Under the pieces are notes generated by a model. It was not told the DNA's origin and made no database searches. It saw nothing but the letters and a program-made list of their open reading frames with translations. Both the position numbers and the translations under genes were made by a program. A stretch of DNA of 64,000 nucleotides from Agelaius tricolor (taxonomy: Eukaryota; Chordata; Aves; Passeriformes; Icteridae): positions 80,516,881 through 80,580,880 of the forward strand of contig JALJCS010000001.1 of NCBI GenBank assembly GCA_023055355.1. The letters run 5' to 3'. Below, piece by piece: positions 12,773 to 25,100 of the stretch (within the stretch, counting starts at the first letter, position 1; each line of letters opens with the position of its first letter).

Positions 12773-13196
12773 TTGGACCCCACGCTGGAGCAGGGAAGAG
12801 TGAGGAGTCCTCCCCCTGAGGAACAAGGAGTGGCAGAGACAAGGTGTGATGAACTAACTGTAGCCCCCATTCCCCATTCCCCTGCAGCATGGGGGGAGGA
12901 TGGAAGGGAGTTAGGGAGTAAAGTTGAGCCCAGAAAGAAGTGGGGGGCAGAGGGGAAGGTTTTTTAGGACCTGCTTTCATTTCTTGTTACTCTGCTCTGA
13001 TTTGATTGATAGTAAATTAAAGTAATTTCCCCAAGTGGAGTCTCTTTTGCCCATGACGGTCATTAGCAAGTGATTTCTCCCTGCCCTTGACTCATGAGAC
13101 TTTTGTTTCCTTCTTGTCCTCCTGCCCAACTGAGGAGGGCAGTGATAGAGCAGCTTTGGTGGGCACCTGGCATCCAGCTGGGATCAACCTGCCACG
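12773..13196 (+). mobile_element. Avian LTR-like repeat relic, 5'-truncated
   Basis: The segment follows a repeat well known from many bird genomes. It starts at GACCCCACGCTGGAGCAGG, continues through a GAGTCCTCCCCCTGAGGA block, GTGTGATGAACTAACTG, a CCCCATTCCCC block, GTTGAGCCCAGAAAGAAG, a degenerate polyadenylation region (AGTAAATTAAA in place of AATAAATTAAA), GGAGTCTCTTTTGCCC, then GGTGGGCACCTGGCATCCAG and an end near CAACCTGCCAC. The terminal CA-type end and internal poly(A) signal suggest the LTR of an endogenous retrovirus in plus orientation. I cannot name the family with certainty. The upstream part of the repeat is missing and there is no internal retroviral sequence. Confidence 0.65.
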
Positions 13197-14979
13197 TGCA
13201 GTCTACACTTGGTCCTCAAAGCCTTTGCCTGTCCTTCCTGTGTGCTTTCTCTTTGTGCTCTTCTCCTTTCAAAATCTGTGTAGTTGACCACTGAAGAACA
13301 GGAAGAGATCAATGTTTTTGATATTCAGGAGCAGTCCAACAGCCGCTGCCTCTTTGGCATCCAGACCCTTCCACAGCAATGCCAAGGCAGTGTGGGCAGC
13401 ACAGCTGAGATTCAATACTGGACACCCTCAGGAACACCAGTTACTGGGTGCTTGTGCCAACAGCAAACAAAGAGGTCCCATCGCCTTCTGGAAGAGAATG
13501 GCAGCAATTTGATAGCTGCCCCAAGTGCAGAAATCAAGAAAGTAATTTTTAAATCATCTCAAAAGTTTTAAAAAATTTAGATATGTCCTGCCCTTTTCAA
13601 CTAATTTATTTCGTTTTGATCAGACCTTCAACTTTGTTTTAAAAATGATGCCCTGAATTGGTCAAGCAGATAGTCTTGGCAATTACTTATTGCTACAAAA
13701 CCCCTGTTTCTGCAAGAAAATATTTGTATTACTTTAAAATCTGAATTACATTTCAATCTCACAGGTAGTTGTCTCTGCTAGTGTAGTTAGATGGGTTTGT
13801 GTCTTTTTTCAGCTGAGGTAATTTCACTAATACCTGTGGTCCAACATTTCAGCACAGCCCAGAGGGGGCTGCATCAGTGGGGAAATACCTGTGCTGAGGG
13901 GGCAGTGGGCCAGGTAAGTGGTGACAGCTCTGCACACCAGCTTGGCCAGTGCCAAAATGTTTATGCAACCACACAGTGATTTCAGTAAGAGGATAGACAG
14001 ATAGATATGTTCTCTATGCTCTTACCTTGCACTGAAGCAAATATTAATATAAATATATGTACTACTTAGAGCTACATGTCCGTGTTGCTTGATGAAATAG
14101 CAGACATTGTGGTTTTTACTTCTATTAAAATATTGAATTCAAGCAGCAGAAGCACCAGTTATGAGGGGACTGTTTCTTCCTAACATTCCCTGCCTCAGTC
14201 AGCCTCCATGCACTGCTCCCTTAAAACTCTGCATGAAGCAGTTTTCAGTTTCACAGAAATATATCAATCTAGAATCCTACAGTGTGTAACCTAATGTCTT
14301 ATTATTATTTACATTTTTATAGCACACATATACAGATAATATGCATTGAGGTATTCAGGGCAAATAATATGCTTTAAAATCATAGTAAAAAACCTGCCAC
14401 AAAATAGTCTGCACATACTACCTAGGCATTCAAAGCTTAATTATATTCTTAGTCAGTTTTGATTTACATTTAAATTACAAATTACGTTTTGCTAACATTA
14501 ATTTACAATGCTACTTAAATAATACATATTCTATGGTACATGAATAATAATTCAAAGCAGTCAGGTCTTGTTGGATTGCTATGATCTGATAGCAGGGGTG
14601 AATAATAATATTTCTAGAAAGTTTTCTCCATTTGAATATAACATTTCTCAATGTATATGCCTTGCACATTTGAATTCAGCCAATCATCCATGGTGCAAAC
14701 AGTTGCCACAGGATTTATAGGATGACCTCCCTGTAAGTGCATTTTTGAGAAGACTTTGGCATAGCCAAGAGGAAACATGCTCTAAACCAGTATGCACTTG
14801 TTACTGGGCCAGAACAAGGAGCTTTTTATCAATCCCTTCACTCTGTGACCCTGTTACATGTCAGAGGAGAAGAGCAGAGTGGGATGCAGGGGCATCAGTG
14901 TATGGCTGGGAGGTTTTCAAGAAACCCTCAAAGTGAGAAGGAGAGTTCATCTGGGCACCACAGCACCACAGCAGGAGGA

Positions 14980-14988
14980 TCTCTCTCT

Positions 14989-15019
<31 letters not shown>
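14980..15019. repeat. (CT)n followed by T28
   Basis: A short CT dinucleotide run passes directly into 28 T bases at 14992-15019 and then CCCCAG. The tract is a simple repeat. It also forms an unusually strong polypyrimidine-AG, resembling a 3' splice site, although no exon is recognised after it. Confidence 0.9.
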
Positions 15020-16340
15020 CCCCAGGGGGAACTTTTGCTGCCCTGGAGCTGTCTTAAGTGTTTTTTGCACTCTTCCACAAATAGCTCATGGTCTCCAGTT
15101 GACTTCAGGCATGTGTTTATGCTGCTCATGAAGCACATTTTGCTCTGATGGATAATAATGTCCATAAATCTAAGAGAAAATTAGTTTTTAAATAGCCTTT
15201 AATTAATCCCATTCCAGTGCAATGACAAGTATCTTCCTTTGGGTAAAACCCTAAAACTTAATGTTTGCTTCTTATTGAGAATTCCTTTGGTGTAATTATT
15301 TGCTGCTGCTGCTACTGCTATGCTACCTCCAGAAAAGGCCAACTCTGGGTTTATATTGCATGTAGCCAGGGCTGGTCTCATTATTTCACCTGCAGACCAT
15401 GTCCTGTAGCTGACAACAATAAGCATGGCTTAAGTCACTAGGAATGAGAGTTAGGCAGGGTTGTACAGTATTAAATTCCATTTTAAACTGAAGTTTAAAA
15501 AAACCTTCAGTCTTGAGATTCAGCTATATCAAAGACACATTTCAGTTTAAAAATCCATGCTCTTCTGTAAGGGAAAATGGAAAGGTGTTGTGAACACAAA
15601 ACACAAAATAAAGCAGAAACAGAGTCACTCTCACTCCCAAACAGTGACGACTAATGACTAATAGCCATGACTGTTCATAACGCTGAATTTACCTTTAATT
15701 TCCCCATGAATACTTCTTTAGGGGCATGAGTAATATTATTTGACACTTATTTTCCAAGGAAGCCTCTTGTTGAGGTTGGGCAAGAAGTTGTAATGCTTCC
15801 TGCTGTAAATGCTGTAACAAATTCACCTGGATTGTATCACACACAGGCGATTACATTTCAGCTCCCTGAGAGAATTTTCTGCACAAAGGACTCATTGGCA
15901 ATGGCTACATAAAAAACTTTGAGGAAAATGGCCAAAACAGAGGGCCTAGCTACTGTAAAAACCCTCTTCCATAACAATGTAACTGAAGGAGAAAAACGAA
16001 GGTTAGCAGTTTTACAGAGATACACTGTCTTCAACAACACACCTGGGGGGAATTTTGCTGAGAAAATGGCTCCAAAATGAAGTGAATGCGGCTGAAATGA
16101 TGGGAAAGAAGATATATTTACAATTTGCCTTCATTTTCAAACATTTTATTTCTTGTTACTCTTCAGGACAAGGACCTGAGGGGAGGACACTCTGGCACAC
16201 TGAAATCCATGTCCTTTGTGGGGCAGGAAGCAGCTCTGGGAGGGGACCACACACACCATTTCAGTCTCACTATTGCACAGCTGGTAAACCCTTTCCAATA
16301 AAAATGGTGTTGAGCAGCAAAAGGGTATGATTCTGGGGGC

Positions 16341-16357
16341 AAAAAAAAAAAAAAAAA
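16341..16357. repeat. A17 homopolymer
   Basis: Seventeen A bases follow GGGGGC. No SINE or processed pseudogene body is recognisable on the upstream side. Confidence 0.85.
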
Positions 16358-18026
16358 GGAGCATAACTTTGCATATACAAGGAACTGATCAAAAAATTTA
16401 CTAAGTTTAAATTTGTTAAATCAAGAATCTATATAAATCTGCATTTTTCTATTAAGAAATTATCAATTCTCTCTGCAAAATACATTATATTAGTCAATAT
16501 ATGGAAGGATATGAATTAAATCCTCGTGATCACAATAAAATTTGTGGTTGTAGTTCTCAAAATATAATTACTTTTTAAAGCCATTTTCCACTTCTTAAAG
16601 CCCTGCTATTAATGGGCTAGTGTAGATAAATGATCAGCATCCCATGTTCCATTATGGATGAAGAACTTCTTCTGGTCCCATTGTGGTAGCTAATAATCCT
16701 TTATCTTTGGTCTTGCTGCTCAGGCCTGTGGGTTGGGAGAGGAACTGAGGTTACTCATTTATCCCTAATGCCATGGTGCTAATGGTGGTGGAGTGCAACG
16801 CGATATTAATGTGAAATGGGGCAGCTTTGGATTAGTGTTGGCATTGTCACTGCTGATGGATGCCAGTACTTCCTTGCCTGGGAATGGGCAGAGAGCGGCT
16901 CCCACAGTCCCTTCCTGCATGCCTGAGGAGCACAGGGGCAGCTCAGGATCTGCTCCACTTGGGTGCCTTCAGGTTGTCCTCCAGCCTGTCCCACCCTGGC
17001 AGGGAGCAGCCCCTGGCTCTGTCCCTCACTCCAGCCCAATGTGAGCCCAGCCAGGCAGTGCCAACACAGAGCTGCCCTCCTTCCTCACTCCTGTCCATGC
17101 CTGTGCCTCTGCAAACTGCAAGAGCTGTCACCTTGTGTGAGTGCCATGAAGACACTGTAACACCTGAAGCTGTCACAAGGGCCTCATAGACATTATTAAG
17201 AGGATCCATAAATGTGAATCTCCAAACTCTGAAGTTCAGGTGTGTCTTACAGCTCTGGACCTGACAAAGTCTCTTCTTTAGTCTCAACCCAGCCAGGAAC
17301 AAAGACAAGTCAGGATCTCTTCAGGTTTGGACAGGTTGGGGGAAAACTAGAGCATCCTCTTGAAGAGAGATGGTTCCACCACATACCCAAACATCATCTG
17401 TATAGGTGCTGTCCACCAAGCAAGACTCCTCCACTTTATGAGCTATGTCATTGTATTCACCTTTAATGATTTCCACTGTGTGAAGTTACCCTCTTTGGCA
17501 CCCAAAGAAGGTAAACTAGGTTGAATAATCAATTGTGTGATTTCCCAGCCTGGGACTGTAGGGAAGAGGAGAGAGACCAACCCACCAACCATGTCCCTGC
17601 TGGTATCTTCCTGTGGGCCTTTCCTGGTGCTGTGGGAGACCAAGAAGCAGTTCCTGGAGCCTTGATCAGCTCAGGTGCTAAGATCCACTGCAGTGGTGAT
17701 TTCAGTGAGGGATGCACATTCACTCTGAAATGTCATTGTTATTCCTCCCACCAGCTGTGCTTTTATTTACTGTTTGATGTGTAGACACCTTTGCTGCTCT
17801 CTCCACTGTCAGCTGGATGCTGTGCCTCCAGAGGTGTGCTGTTTCCAGGCCGTGTGCTCACGGCTGCACTTTTTAAGAACAAAAGGGAATTTGTAATGAG
17901 GAAATGCATCCGTTTGGTACCGCCACATTTGTTCACCTCCTGGCTAGCCCATGGCACGGCCGCTATCCTGCAGTCCCTTTGTCCCTGTCGCACTCTCTCG
18001 GAGGTGCCTTTTCCCGGAGCACGCAC

Positions 18027-18131
18027 CTGTCTCCAAAGCAACCAAGCCCTTCTGCGGGAGTGCGGTGCCGCTCCTGCCGCCCGCACAGGATCCCGCCCTT
18101 CGCGGCTGTTCTCCATCGCCATGGAAACCAT
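18027..18131 (-). CDS. Hypothetical first coding exon (35 codons)
   Basis: On the minus strand, an ATG at 18131-18129 has A at -3 and G at +4, a strong initiation context. It opens a frame that reaches CAG|GTGCGT at 18029-18021, a good match to a vertebrate 5' splice site, exactly at a codon boundary after 35 codons. The peptide is basic and rich in Arg and Ala, and I do not recognise it. The frame stays open past the donor to 17763 (122 codons), so splicing is not forced. The position inside a CpG cluster is what raises this above background. No second exon was identified, and chance remains the simplest alternative. Confidence 0.2.
18029..18042 (-). promoter_or_regulatory. RFX X-box-like site 1
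   Basis: On the minus strand this reads GTTGCTTTGGAGAC, which fits the X-box form RYYRYY, a two-base spacer, then RRNRAC. RFX proteins bind such imperfect inverted repeats and control ciliary genes, among others. It overlaps the end of the hypothetical exon. Confidence 0.35.
18115..18128 (+). promoter_or_regulatory. RFX X-box-like site 2
   Basis: This reads ATCGCCATGGAAAC, which fits RYYRYY, spacer AT, RRNRAC, and contains the CCATGGAAAC core seen in many X-boxes. It lies 73 bases from site 1 and next to the candidate minus-strand start codon. Confidence 0.4.
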
Positions 18132-18188
18132 CCTCCCTCTGCCGTGCCATCCCGGCTCACCTGCTATCTGCTTTATCAGTCTGCACCG

Positions 18189-19029
18189 CTTATTCCCAGC
18201 CTGGATGCCTGTTTCCTAACAACAGAAACACCTTGTAGGTTATATCTCATGCCAGGACTAAGTTACTTCTCTCCCATCAGTGTGCAAGTGTGGAGGGGTT
18301 AGGTTTGGTTTTGGTTTTGTCAATTCCAGCAACAAAAGTAAGTTTTTATCTTGCCATCACTTGCCTGAAAAATATTTGTTTCACATTAGGTTTTAACAGC
18401 TTAATGCCTCAGGTAGAGACAAGGAGCAGAGGTGACAGCTGGAGGTTGTATTGCTTTTTCTTTCTACCTCTCTAATTTCCTTCAAAGCAAATTAGCTCTT
18501 GGAACAGGTTATTATTTTAAAAACCACTTAAAGTTTCCAGAAGTCTGAGAATGACCCCATTAACCACTCCAGAGTGCACTTCCTACCAGCATTGTGAGCA
18601 ACACAGGTTTAGTTTTTCTGCTCAAGACCTGGAGATCTGGTATGTGCCAGGACCCTTCCCTTACATCCAAACCCTGGGAAAAGACATTACATTTGGTCCA
18701 GACCCTCCTTACATGGAAGGCAAGAGAGGATGTGAGCAGGTGAAAGCTTCCAGGATACTCACCTGGTTCCAAATTTTGGATGGTGAAAATGGAATCCCCT
18801 CTTTACCCTTGAAGGGCACCTACTTGGTATATAGCAGCTTATGTGCAAAATACAGTGGTTGAAATTGCATGTCAAATATTGAAGTTGAATTTATGAAAGT
18901 TTGTCCCAGCTCTGTCTTCTTTTTCTTTCTGCTATATTACTTGACAGACAGATGGGAAAATATAAGGAAACAAGGAGGCAGTATTGCTTACAGTAGTGCT
19001 TTCTTTTTAGTATGCACTGCTTTTTCCCT
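18189..19029. other. Unique DNA, no gene recognised
   Basis: There is a short GGTTTGGTTTTGG-rich patch near 18298-18318. A 103-codon plus-strand frame at 18551-18862 has no recognised motif and overlaps a minus-strand frame. Nothing here can be supported as a gene. Confidence 0.5.
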
Positions 19030-19195
19030 AGGAAAGTATCTTTGCACCCTGATCACATCACCTCTCAATCTTCCTTTTTATCATAAACTAAACAGACTGA
19101 AGTGTTCATGAGTAAGGACTTTTTTCCAAGCTTTCAAATAATTTCACTGGCTCTTCACCTCTTCTGAATATTCAGGATCAATTTCATCCTTTCAG
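19030..19195 (-). mobile_element. Ancient CR1 relic, amniote-wide type
   Basis: The plus strand carries the reverse complement of the late ORF2 to 3' region of an old CR1. The best-kept core, around 19048-19100, reads CCTGATCACATCACCTCTC, then CAATCTTCC, then CATAAACTAAACAGACTGA. After this come weaker matches to the segments that in reptile CR1 copies read ATAAGG, CTAATCCTTT, CATTCTCGTGGCTCTTC, CTCTGAA and TTTATCAACATCC. It is more like turtle and crocodile CR1 than the modern avian subfamilies elsewhere in the window, so it is probably an old insertion. It has no coding capacity. Family assignment is from memory of consensus sequences. Confidence 0.7.
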
Positions 19196-22100
19196 CCTGA
19201 GGGTCTCTGGGTTTAGATTTTCTTTCACATTCTGTCCTTGTTTGCTAATTCTCAGTCCAAAGGTTCCCACTTTTTCCATGTCATCTCTGCAATGAAGAGC
19301 TTCTTGTGACAATGGGTGAAAATGCAGGGCATTGCTTTCCTCTGGAGTGACTGTGCTGATCTTTGCTCTTCCCCCAGGGTGAATCAGTTCCCCAGGAGCT
19401 CTATTTGCTGAGTGCTCTCCAGTGTGATTTGTGTTCACTTACTGCATCTCTGCAGCCTCTGCTCCTCGAGGGAGGGATGCAAATCCTTGGCAGGAGGTTT
19501 CAGAAATCCTGTTCTGCCGCTATTGTGTTGAACAGTGTCCCACCCCATATGGAACAAAACTTTCTCATTTAAATACTGACACACAGGAGTTTGTTATCCT
19601 TTTTCTGCAGGCATTTTTCTATCACACTGAAATGGTCACAGGAATGATGAACAAAATGGCAGGGATTCCAGCCAAACCCATGTGTGCCTTTAATTCCAAT
19701 GGGTAGCCAGAGAAATGCTTGGCAGTATTCAACCAGCTCTATTTTTAATATTATGTTTACATGTGTAATGACCATGTGCACATAATATCTGTGCCCCTCC
19801 CTGCTCCACCCAGCACTTTCCAGTATTGCTCACTATAGCTTTGAGCAGACATGCCTTATGGCCATTCCCAAACTGGCAATGGCATAATCCAGGGAAAGCA
19901 CCTCAGCCATTACACATGCAAATGCACTAACTATCAGGAACATTATTTTAATAGATTTTTCACAGATAGCTTCTCCTGTTTGTGCCACGCACCATCCCAG
20001 AGACCCATTCAGACTGGGATGCAGGGAAGGGGAGACACCAAGAGGGAGGCAGGGATCCAGCAGTTGCGTGTTTTACTGCTGCCAGTGCTCCACTGGACCA
20101 TCACAGCTTGGAGTTGCACAGGAAAGGAAAAAAAGGCAGTCACCTGGCCACTTCTGGCAGGTGGCTTTTCTGTGAGATAAAGCACCTGGAATCACAGCTG
20201 GGCTGGCCCAAAGCTGAGCACAAGGGTCCCAAATGCTTCAGCTCACCCTTGGTCAAAACCTGCCTTGATTTCTGGCTGCCCAGAGCAGCAGTGGCCAGCT
20301 TGTACAGCCAGCCTCCCCTCCCAGCTATTTCCAGCTCTGAAGCATCTTTTCAGACCTGCTCCTGCAGCAATCTTGTTGATGCAGCTTTCATCATGAACAC
20401 AATATGAGCTCCCTTAGCAGCAGCAGCAGAAAATTATATGTGAGTGCTGGTCAAAGCTGTGGACGTGTGCAGTACAGAGCTTCCATGCAAAAGCACTGGA
20501 GCATGATGAAAAGGAGGATTTAGCATCACAGAGGATATCTGTAGCAACAACATTTTCCTACCTGTACCTTCAAACTTTGCTGAGAACATTATTCATTAAG
20601 CTATGGTCAGTGCAGGAAATGAGGTCTGGACATATTAATAGAACCAATCAATTATTGTGCTTGCTTCTTCATGAGTTCTCTTCAGATTCAGGAATGGCAG
20701 CAAGTGCAAAAAGTGCAGGGTCCCACCCCCCTGAAAAAGATCAGGATTCACTTTATATTTGGTTTGCTAACAGAGCCAGAGAAGCTGAGGGTGCAACAGT
20801 GCCACTGATTTGGGCTGGAGGGGTGAGGAAGGCAATGGAGTCACACGCCTTGCAGTTTGGGCGCATTGCTTTTCTGACCCACGTGTGACATGTACCAATC
20901 CTGCATGGCACTTGCACATCACAAACACCCCAATTAAATTAGAAACTCATCCATTTTCCCTCCAAAAGAGGCACATCCTTTGCTGTAACCCATGCTTACC
21001 CATGTAGCCATGAACACACAGCATCCCAATGCTGCACTATTCTACAGTAAAGTAAGCTATGAGGACTAAAATCAGTTTTAAACCCTCATTCCTGTCCTTA
21101 TGTATTATTAAACTCTGCTCTAATTCCCAGTGCAGCAGGATGAAAATGAGTAGGAGTTGGTGACAACCTACAGCCAACTTTTGTGTTTGTTTCACCCTGA
21201 AGAAGAGAAATGTTTTGGCCATTTTCCTGAATTAAAAATTGTTTTTTTTGTTGCTTGCTGAGCTGGGATAATATGATTGAAGGATGAAGCAGTGGAGTAG
21301 AAAACACCAAACTGTTAGCCCCATAGCCATAGGAGAACTTCTCCATTATCATGTTGTGCAGTGCCTGGCTGTGAGGATCACTGGCCTGTGGGCACAACAG
21401 CAATGCAGATCTGCCTCAGCATCACAGTGGTGGGAAATGGCATGGGAAGGAGAACAAGCAAACAGCTAAAGGGACCACACTCCTTGTGTTTGCCATGACC
21501 AAGGGCTGCTGTCTTCCACCTGTTGGCCATGCATTTACAATGGGATTGCTCTAGGATGTGTTTCTTTAGGGAATGAATTCCAATTTCCATAACAAATTCA
21601 GCCCTTGAGAAGCATGATCTACAGCACTCTGTGATTAATAGCTGTCTCACTGACCAGTTATGCTATTCACAGCCCTATTTTATCACTAGAGGGCTCATAG
21701 AAATGACAATCCTATTTTTATCTGTTCTGGATTGCCCATGAAAAACTCTGTTTACCCCATACTCCTTTTTCCAAATATTTCTTTAGAGAAGGTGACATTG
21801 TGTGAATGGGATCACTCATGTAACCATCGTTACTGGAGAAGGACAGAAGGCTTTGCAGTCTTTCTGGAAGCAAATGGAAAGATGGCATGACACCCATCTA
21901 CTACCAAACCACTGCTCCTGAGCACCTTCCAAGGAGCTGCCTCACCACAGTAAGGCCAGAACTGTGAATGCCAAGAGACATTGCTGACTCCATGATTTTC
22001 TAGACATTTTTGCAGTTAGCTTTTGTTGTCGTGTCACTAAAGGTATTCAAGAACATTTTGATGTGGCCTAACCTGTTATTATCCTCCCAGGGCAGGGTAC

Positions 22101-25100
22101 AGGAAATGAAGATGACAATCACTCACTACTTAATTATGCTGTCCATTAGTCAATCCTTTTCTTCTCATGCCCAGAAAGACTTCGCCCAAGATGAGTTCCT
22201 GCTCTACACCTCCATGGGAGAGTGAAAGCAGCTTGAGCAGCTCCAGCCATCTGCAGGTGGACCCCACCACACAACCTCCAGCTGCACTCCCTGGTCCTCA
22301 GCAAAGCAAAGCTCCTTCCTTCGTATACCAGCTCATCCCTCACCTCTGCAAAAGGTGCAGTGAGACCTTGGGGGTTCGAGCAGAGCACACATGGGGTAGA
22401 GTGAGAAACCCCAGGGGTTTCCACTCTTTGAGGAGATCACCAGCAGTCTGTTCACCCAAGAGGATTTGTGCTAGTTTGTGCACCAGCAGAAGATGCTGCA
22501 GTGTTTCACACTGAGGGAAAAAAAAACCTGTCCTTTTATTTCTGAATTGAGGAATAGCCTTTGGAAAAAGCAACAACTGGAAGCATGCTCATTCCTCCCC
22601 TTACAACTCTGAAATAATAGCAAGGCTGCATTTTTGTGAGTGAACAACAAGATGTACCTCATTGCAAGGGACATGGAAGAAGAGAATGAGTTGGGGCACC
22701 TGTACCAGATCCTTTGATGTTCTGCACTATGAGGGTCTGGGAGAAGTCAGCAGCTTTCCAGATTTCCCCAACTCCAGTGCTCCGGTGCTTGCCCAGCTCT
22801 CTGAGGGGAAGCTGGGGAAAGCATAAGATGCTTTTTAGGTGAAGGAAGTCCCGTAACCTGCAAAATTATGAATAGCTTTGTGCTGCCCAAGGCACAAAAC
22901 CATTTGAGAGGGGAGAAAGAAAGCCAGCTCTAAATCTTTTCCCTATTAAAATAAAAGCTCTGCAGGTTCCTCTTCACATATTCATATAAGGCAAGATACA
23001 CATGTCCTGATTTCAGCCATCAAAATTGTGGGTACCTCATCTAAATGTTTTTGGAGAGGGAAAAACAGGATGATGACTTTAGCTATGATTTAAGGATATA
23101 AATTAACATGTGGGCACTGTGGACTGTGAAGGCTTTGGGTCTGTTGCCACAGCCCATGGGAGCAGGGAGATTAATGTGCATCTGGGAAAACAGTGCCATT
23201 TCAAACCAATGTACTGTTGGTCAAAACGAGTACTGCCAAAGCAGTGTTGCCATAAATTGTTAAGAATTTATTTTTGCCTTTTGCACTGAAAATTTTGAAA
23301 GAAAATCCTGACTTTGCTCTATGAGAGAGGCTCTTAGAGAAACAGATTTGCTCTCTCTTTTGTGGGCTTCACCATGCAAACTCTCTAACTGAAAAGACCA
23401 TTATGAAGAAAGGCAACAGAATTGTGCTTTTCTTTTAGACAGAGAAAAGGCATCCTCTGCATTGTAAGGGAAATATCATTTGCAGCCCAGTGTAAGTATT
23501 TCTTTGTAAGCCTTCAGAGCCAAAACCAATTAAATTCAAACCTTTATCCATCAGTATAAAGTCCCGCTTTCTTAGCTAATAAAACCTCTAAGAGCATCCT
23601 GTTAACCATTGTAACATCACTAGATGAAAAGCTGCTTCTTATTCCCCCCTTGTGTTTTCCCTTGTGTTAGATTAAGCAATTTGCAACAATTTACAATATA
23701 ATTAAAATTTAGAGTCCTCTGGATGGGATAGAATATTTATAATTACTCATTGTGAAAATGGGCATGGAAAAAGTCTTCTGACCTGTTCTTAATTATCCAG
23801 CTCACACTTCATTGCAGTACACGCAATACTTAATTTGTGAAACCAGTGTAATTGTATTTGGAATCTGTGCTATCCATGATGGTGTGAGGAAAACAAGCAG
23901 CCTGTTAGCATGGTGACCACCATTTCAGTGTGCCCAGCCTCCTGGCCACACTGAAATCACCAGCAAAGCAAAATAAATTGCTTTTGCTTAGCAGGAACAA
24001 CACTCTGATCTCACCCTCCAAACAGAGAATTTCCTGCTCCTGCTGCTCTGACTCAGCAGCTTGCTCTGAGCAACAGGAAGAAAACAAAGAGGAAGAGGTC
24101 AGGGAGGAAGGCAGAGGTGGGAGCCCAGCACTCACTCATCCTCTCCTGCTGGTCCTCCTGCCACAGCCTCACACGTCCCGCAGCTCTGGTGCTTTGGGGC
24201 TGGACCTGGTCCTGGTGCTGGGATCCATCCATAACCCTGGCATGGCTTCCCGTGCAGCCACAGCACTCCCTGCCTCCAGCCTCTCCCCAGGTCCACCTGC
24301 AGAGTCAGTACTGGAAGATCCTGCATCATTTTACCAACTGGTGTGCACCATCCACAGCCATGGAAGTACAAGGCACCAGGAATTCAGCTGACTCCTGTGA
24401 GCTCATCTCCTTCCCACTGACACATTGAACCTCCTCATTAAGAGAGATAAAAGGATGGCATAGAGGCATGCAGGGGAAGAGTAATGCCAAGCTGTGGCAA
24501 TTCCCTTCCCTTTGCATCCACAACAGCCGTGCAAGCCCAGCCTGCAAATAGTAAGGCAATGAATCACCCTGCTACTCTGGATGTGGCTCTTATTGCTTTT
24601 ATGCTGATGCCATGGGTGTCAGTGAGGCTCCTCCTGATTTACTACAGCAGAAATGAGATGAACAGGAGTATATGAGGCTCATGTATCAGAGCAGTGTGAT
24701 TGCAGCACAGCCTCCTGAAAAGCAAGACACAGACACAAAGATGTGACCTGGGAGCAGCGCAGCAGAGCTCTCAAAGTCTCAGTCAGCACTGGACAGAAGC
24801 TGGACCAGAACAAACAAGTTTGAGCAGAGATCACATATTATTATATTGCTTACTTAAATGCCAATTAAATATTACCTTCTCAATTTGTATTTACCTGAGG
24901 AATCAAATGTATGTACTGCTGGTGGTATTCAAAGGCTGCCTGCAAGCTGATCTGCAGCTCATGATGACAGACTTCCCAGTGGAATGCTGGCCCTCAGTAC
25001 CAGCAGCACATTGGTAGGTCCCACACCAAAACCTTCCCACCTGAGCATTTAACACGAACAGTTATTTACTGGGTGACTCATGAAAAACAAACAAGAAGGG

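Larger units (their letters stand above)
13197..17838. other. Unique DNA, no gene recognised
   Basis: The interval has an AT-rich, single-copy-looking block at 14280-14560, a CT/T28 run at 14980-15019, a small hairpin at 15487-15511 (ACTGAAG facing CTTCAGT), an A17 run at 16341-16357, and AT-rich DNA at 16360-16620. Open frames around 16790-17310 overlap on both strands in GC-richer DNA and look non-coding. No exon is recognised. Confidence 0.5.
17839..18188. promoter_or_regulatory. CpG-rich cluster, candidate promoter
   Basis: By hand count there are about 22 CpG dinucleotides in these 350 bases, with nine of them between 18054 and 18118. The surrounding kilobases are CpG-poor. In birds, unmethylated CpG islands usually mark promoters, so this is the only spot in the window with clear promoter character. 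Two X-box-like sequences for RFX transcription factors lie inside it (18029-18042 and 18115-18128). No repeat family is recognised that would explain the CpG content. There is no evident TATA box, which is usual for CpG-island promoters. Alternatives are a distal enhancer-type orphan CpG island or an unrecognised GC-rich repeat. Confidence 0.5.

Noticed and set aside
14295..14370. A TTATTATTATTTAC start resembling another old reptile repeat
   Set aside because: Only the first 25 bases are similar; the following diagnostic segments are absent.
22365..22385. A GGGGGTTCGAGC stretch as a tRNA B-box
   Set aside because: No A-box at the right distance and no cloverleaf could be formed around it.
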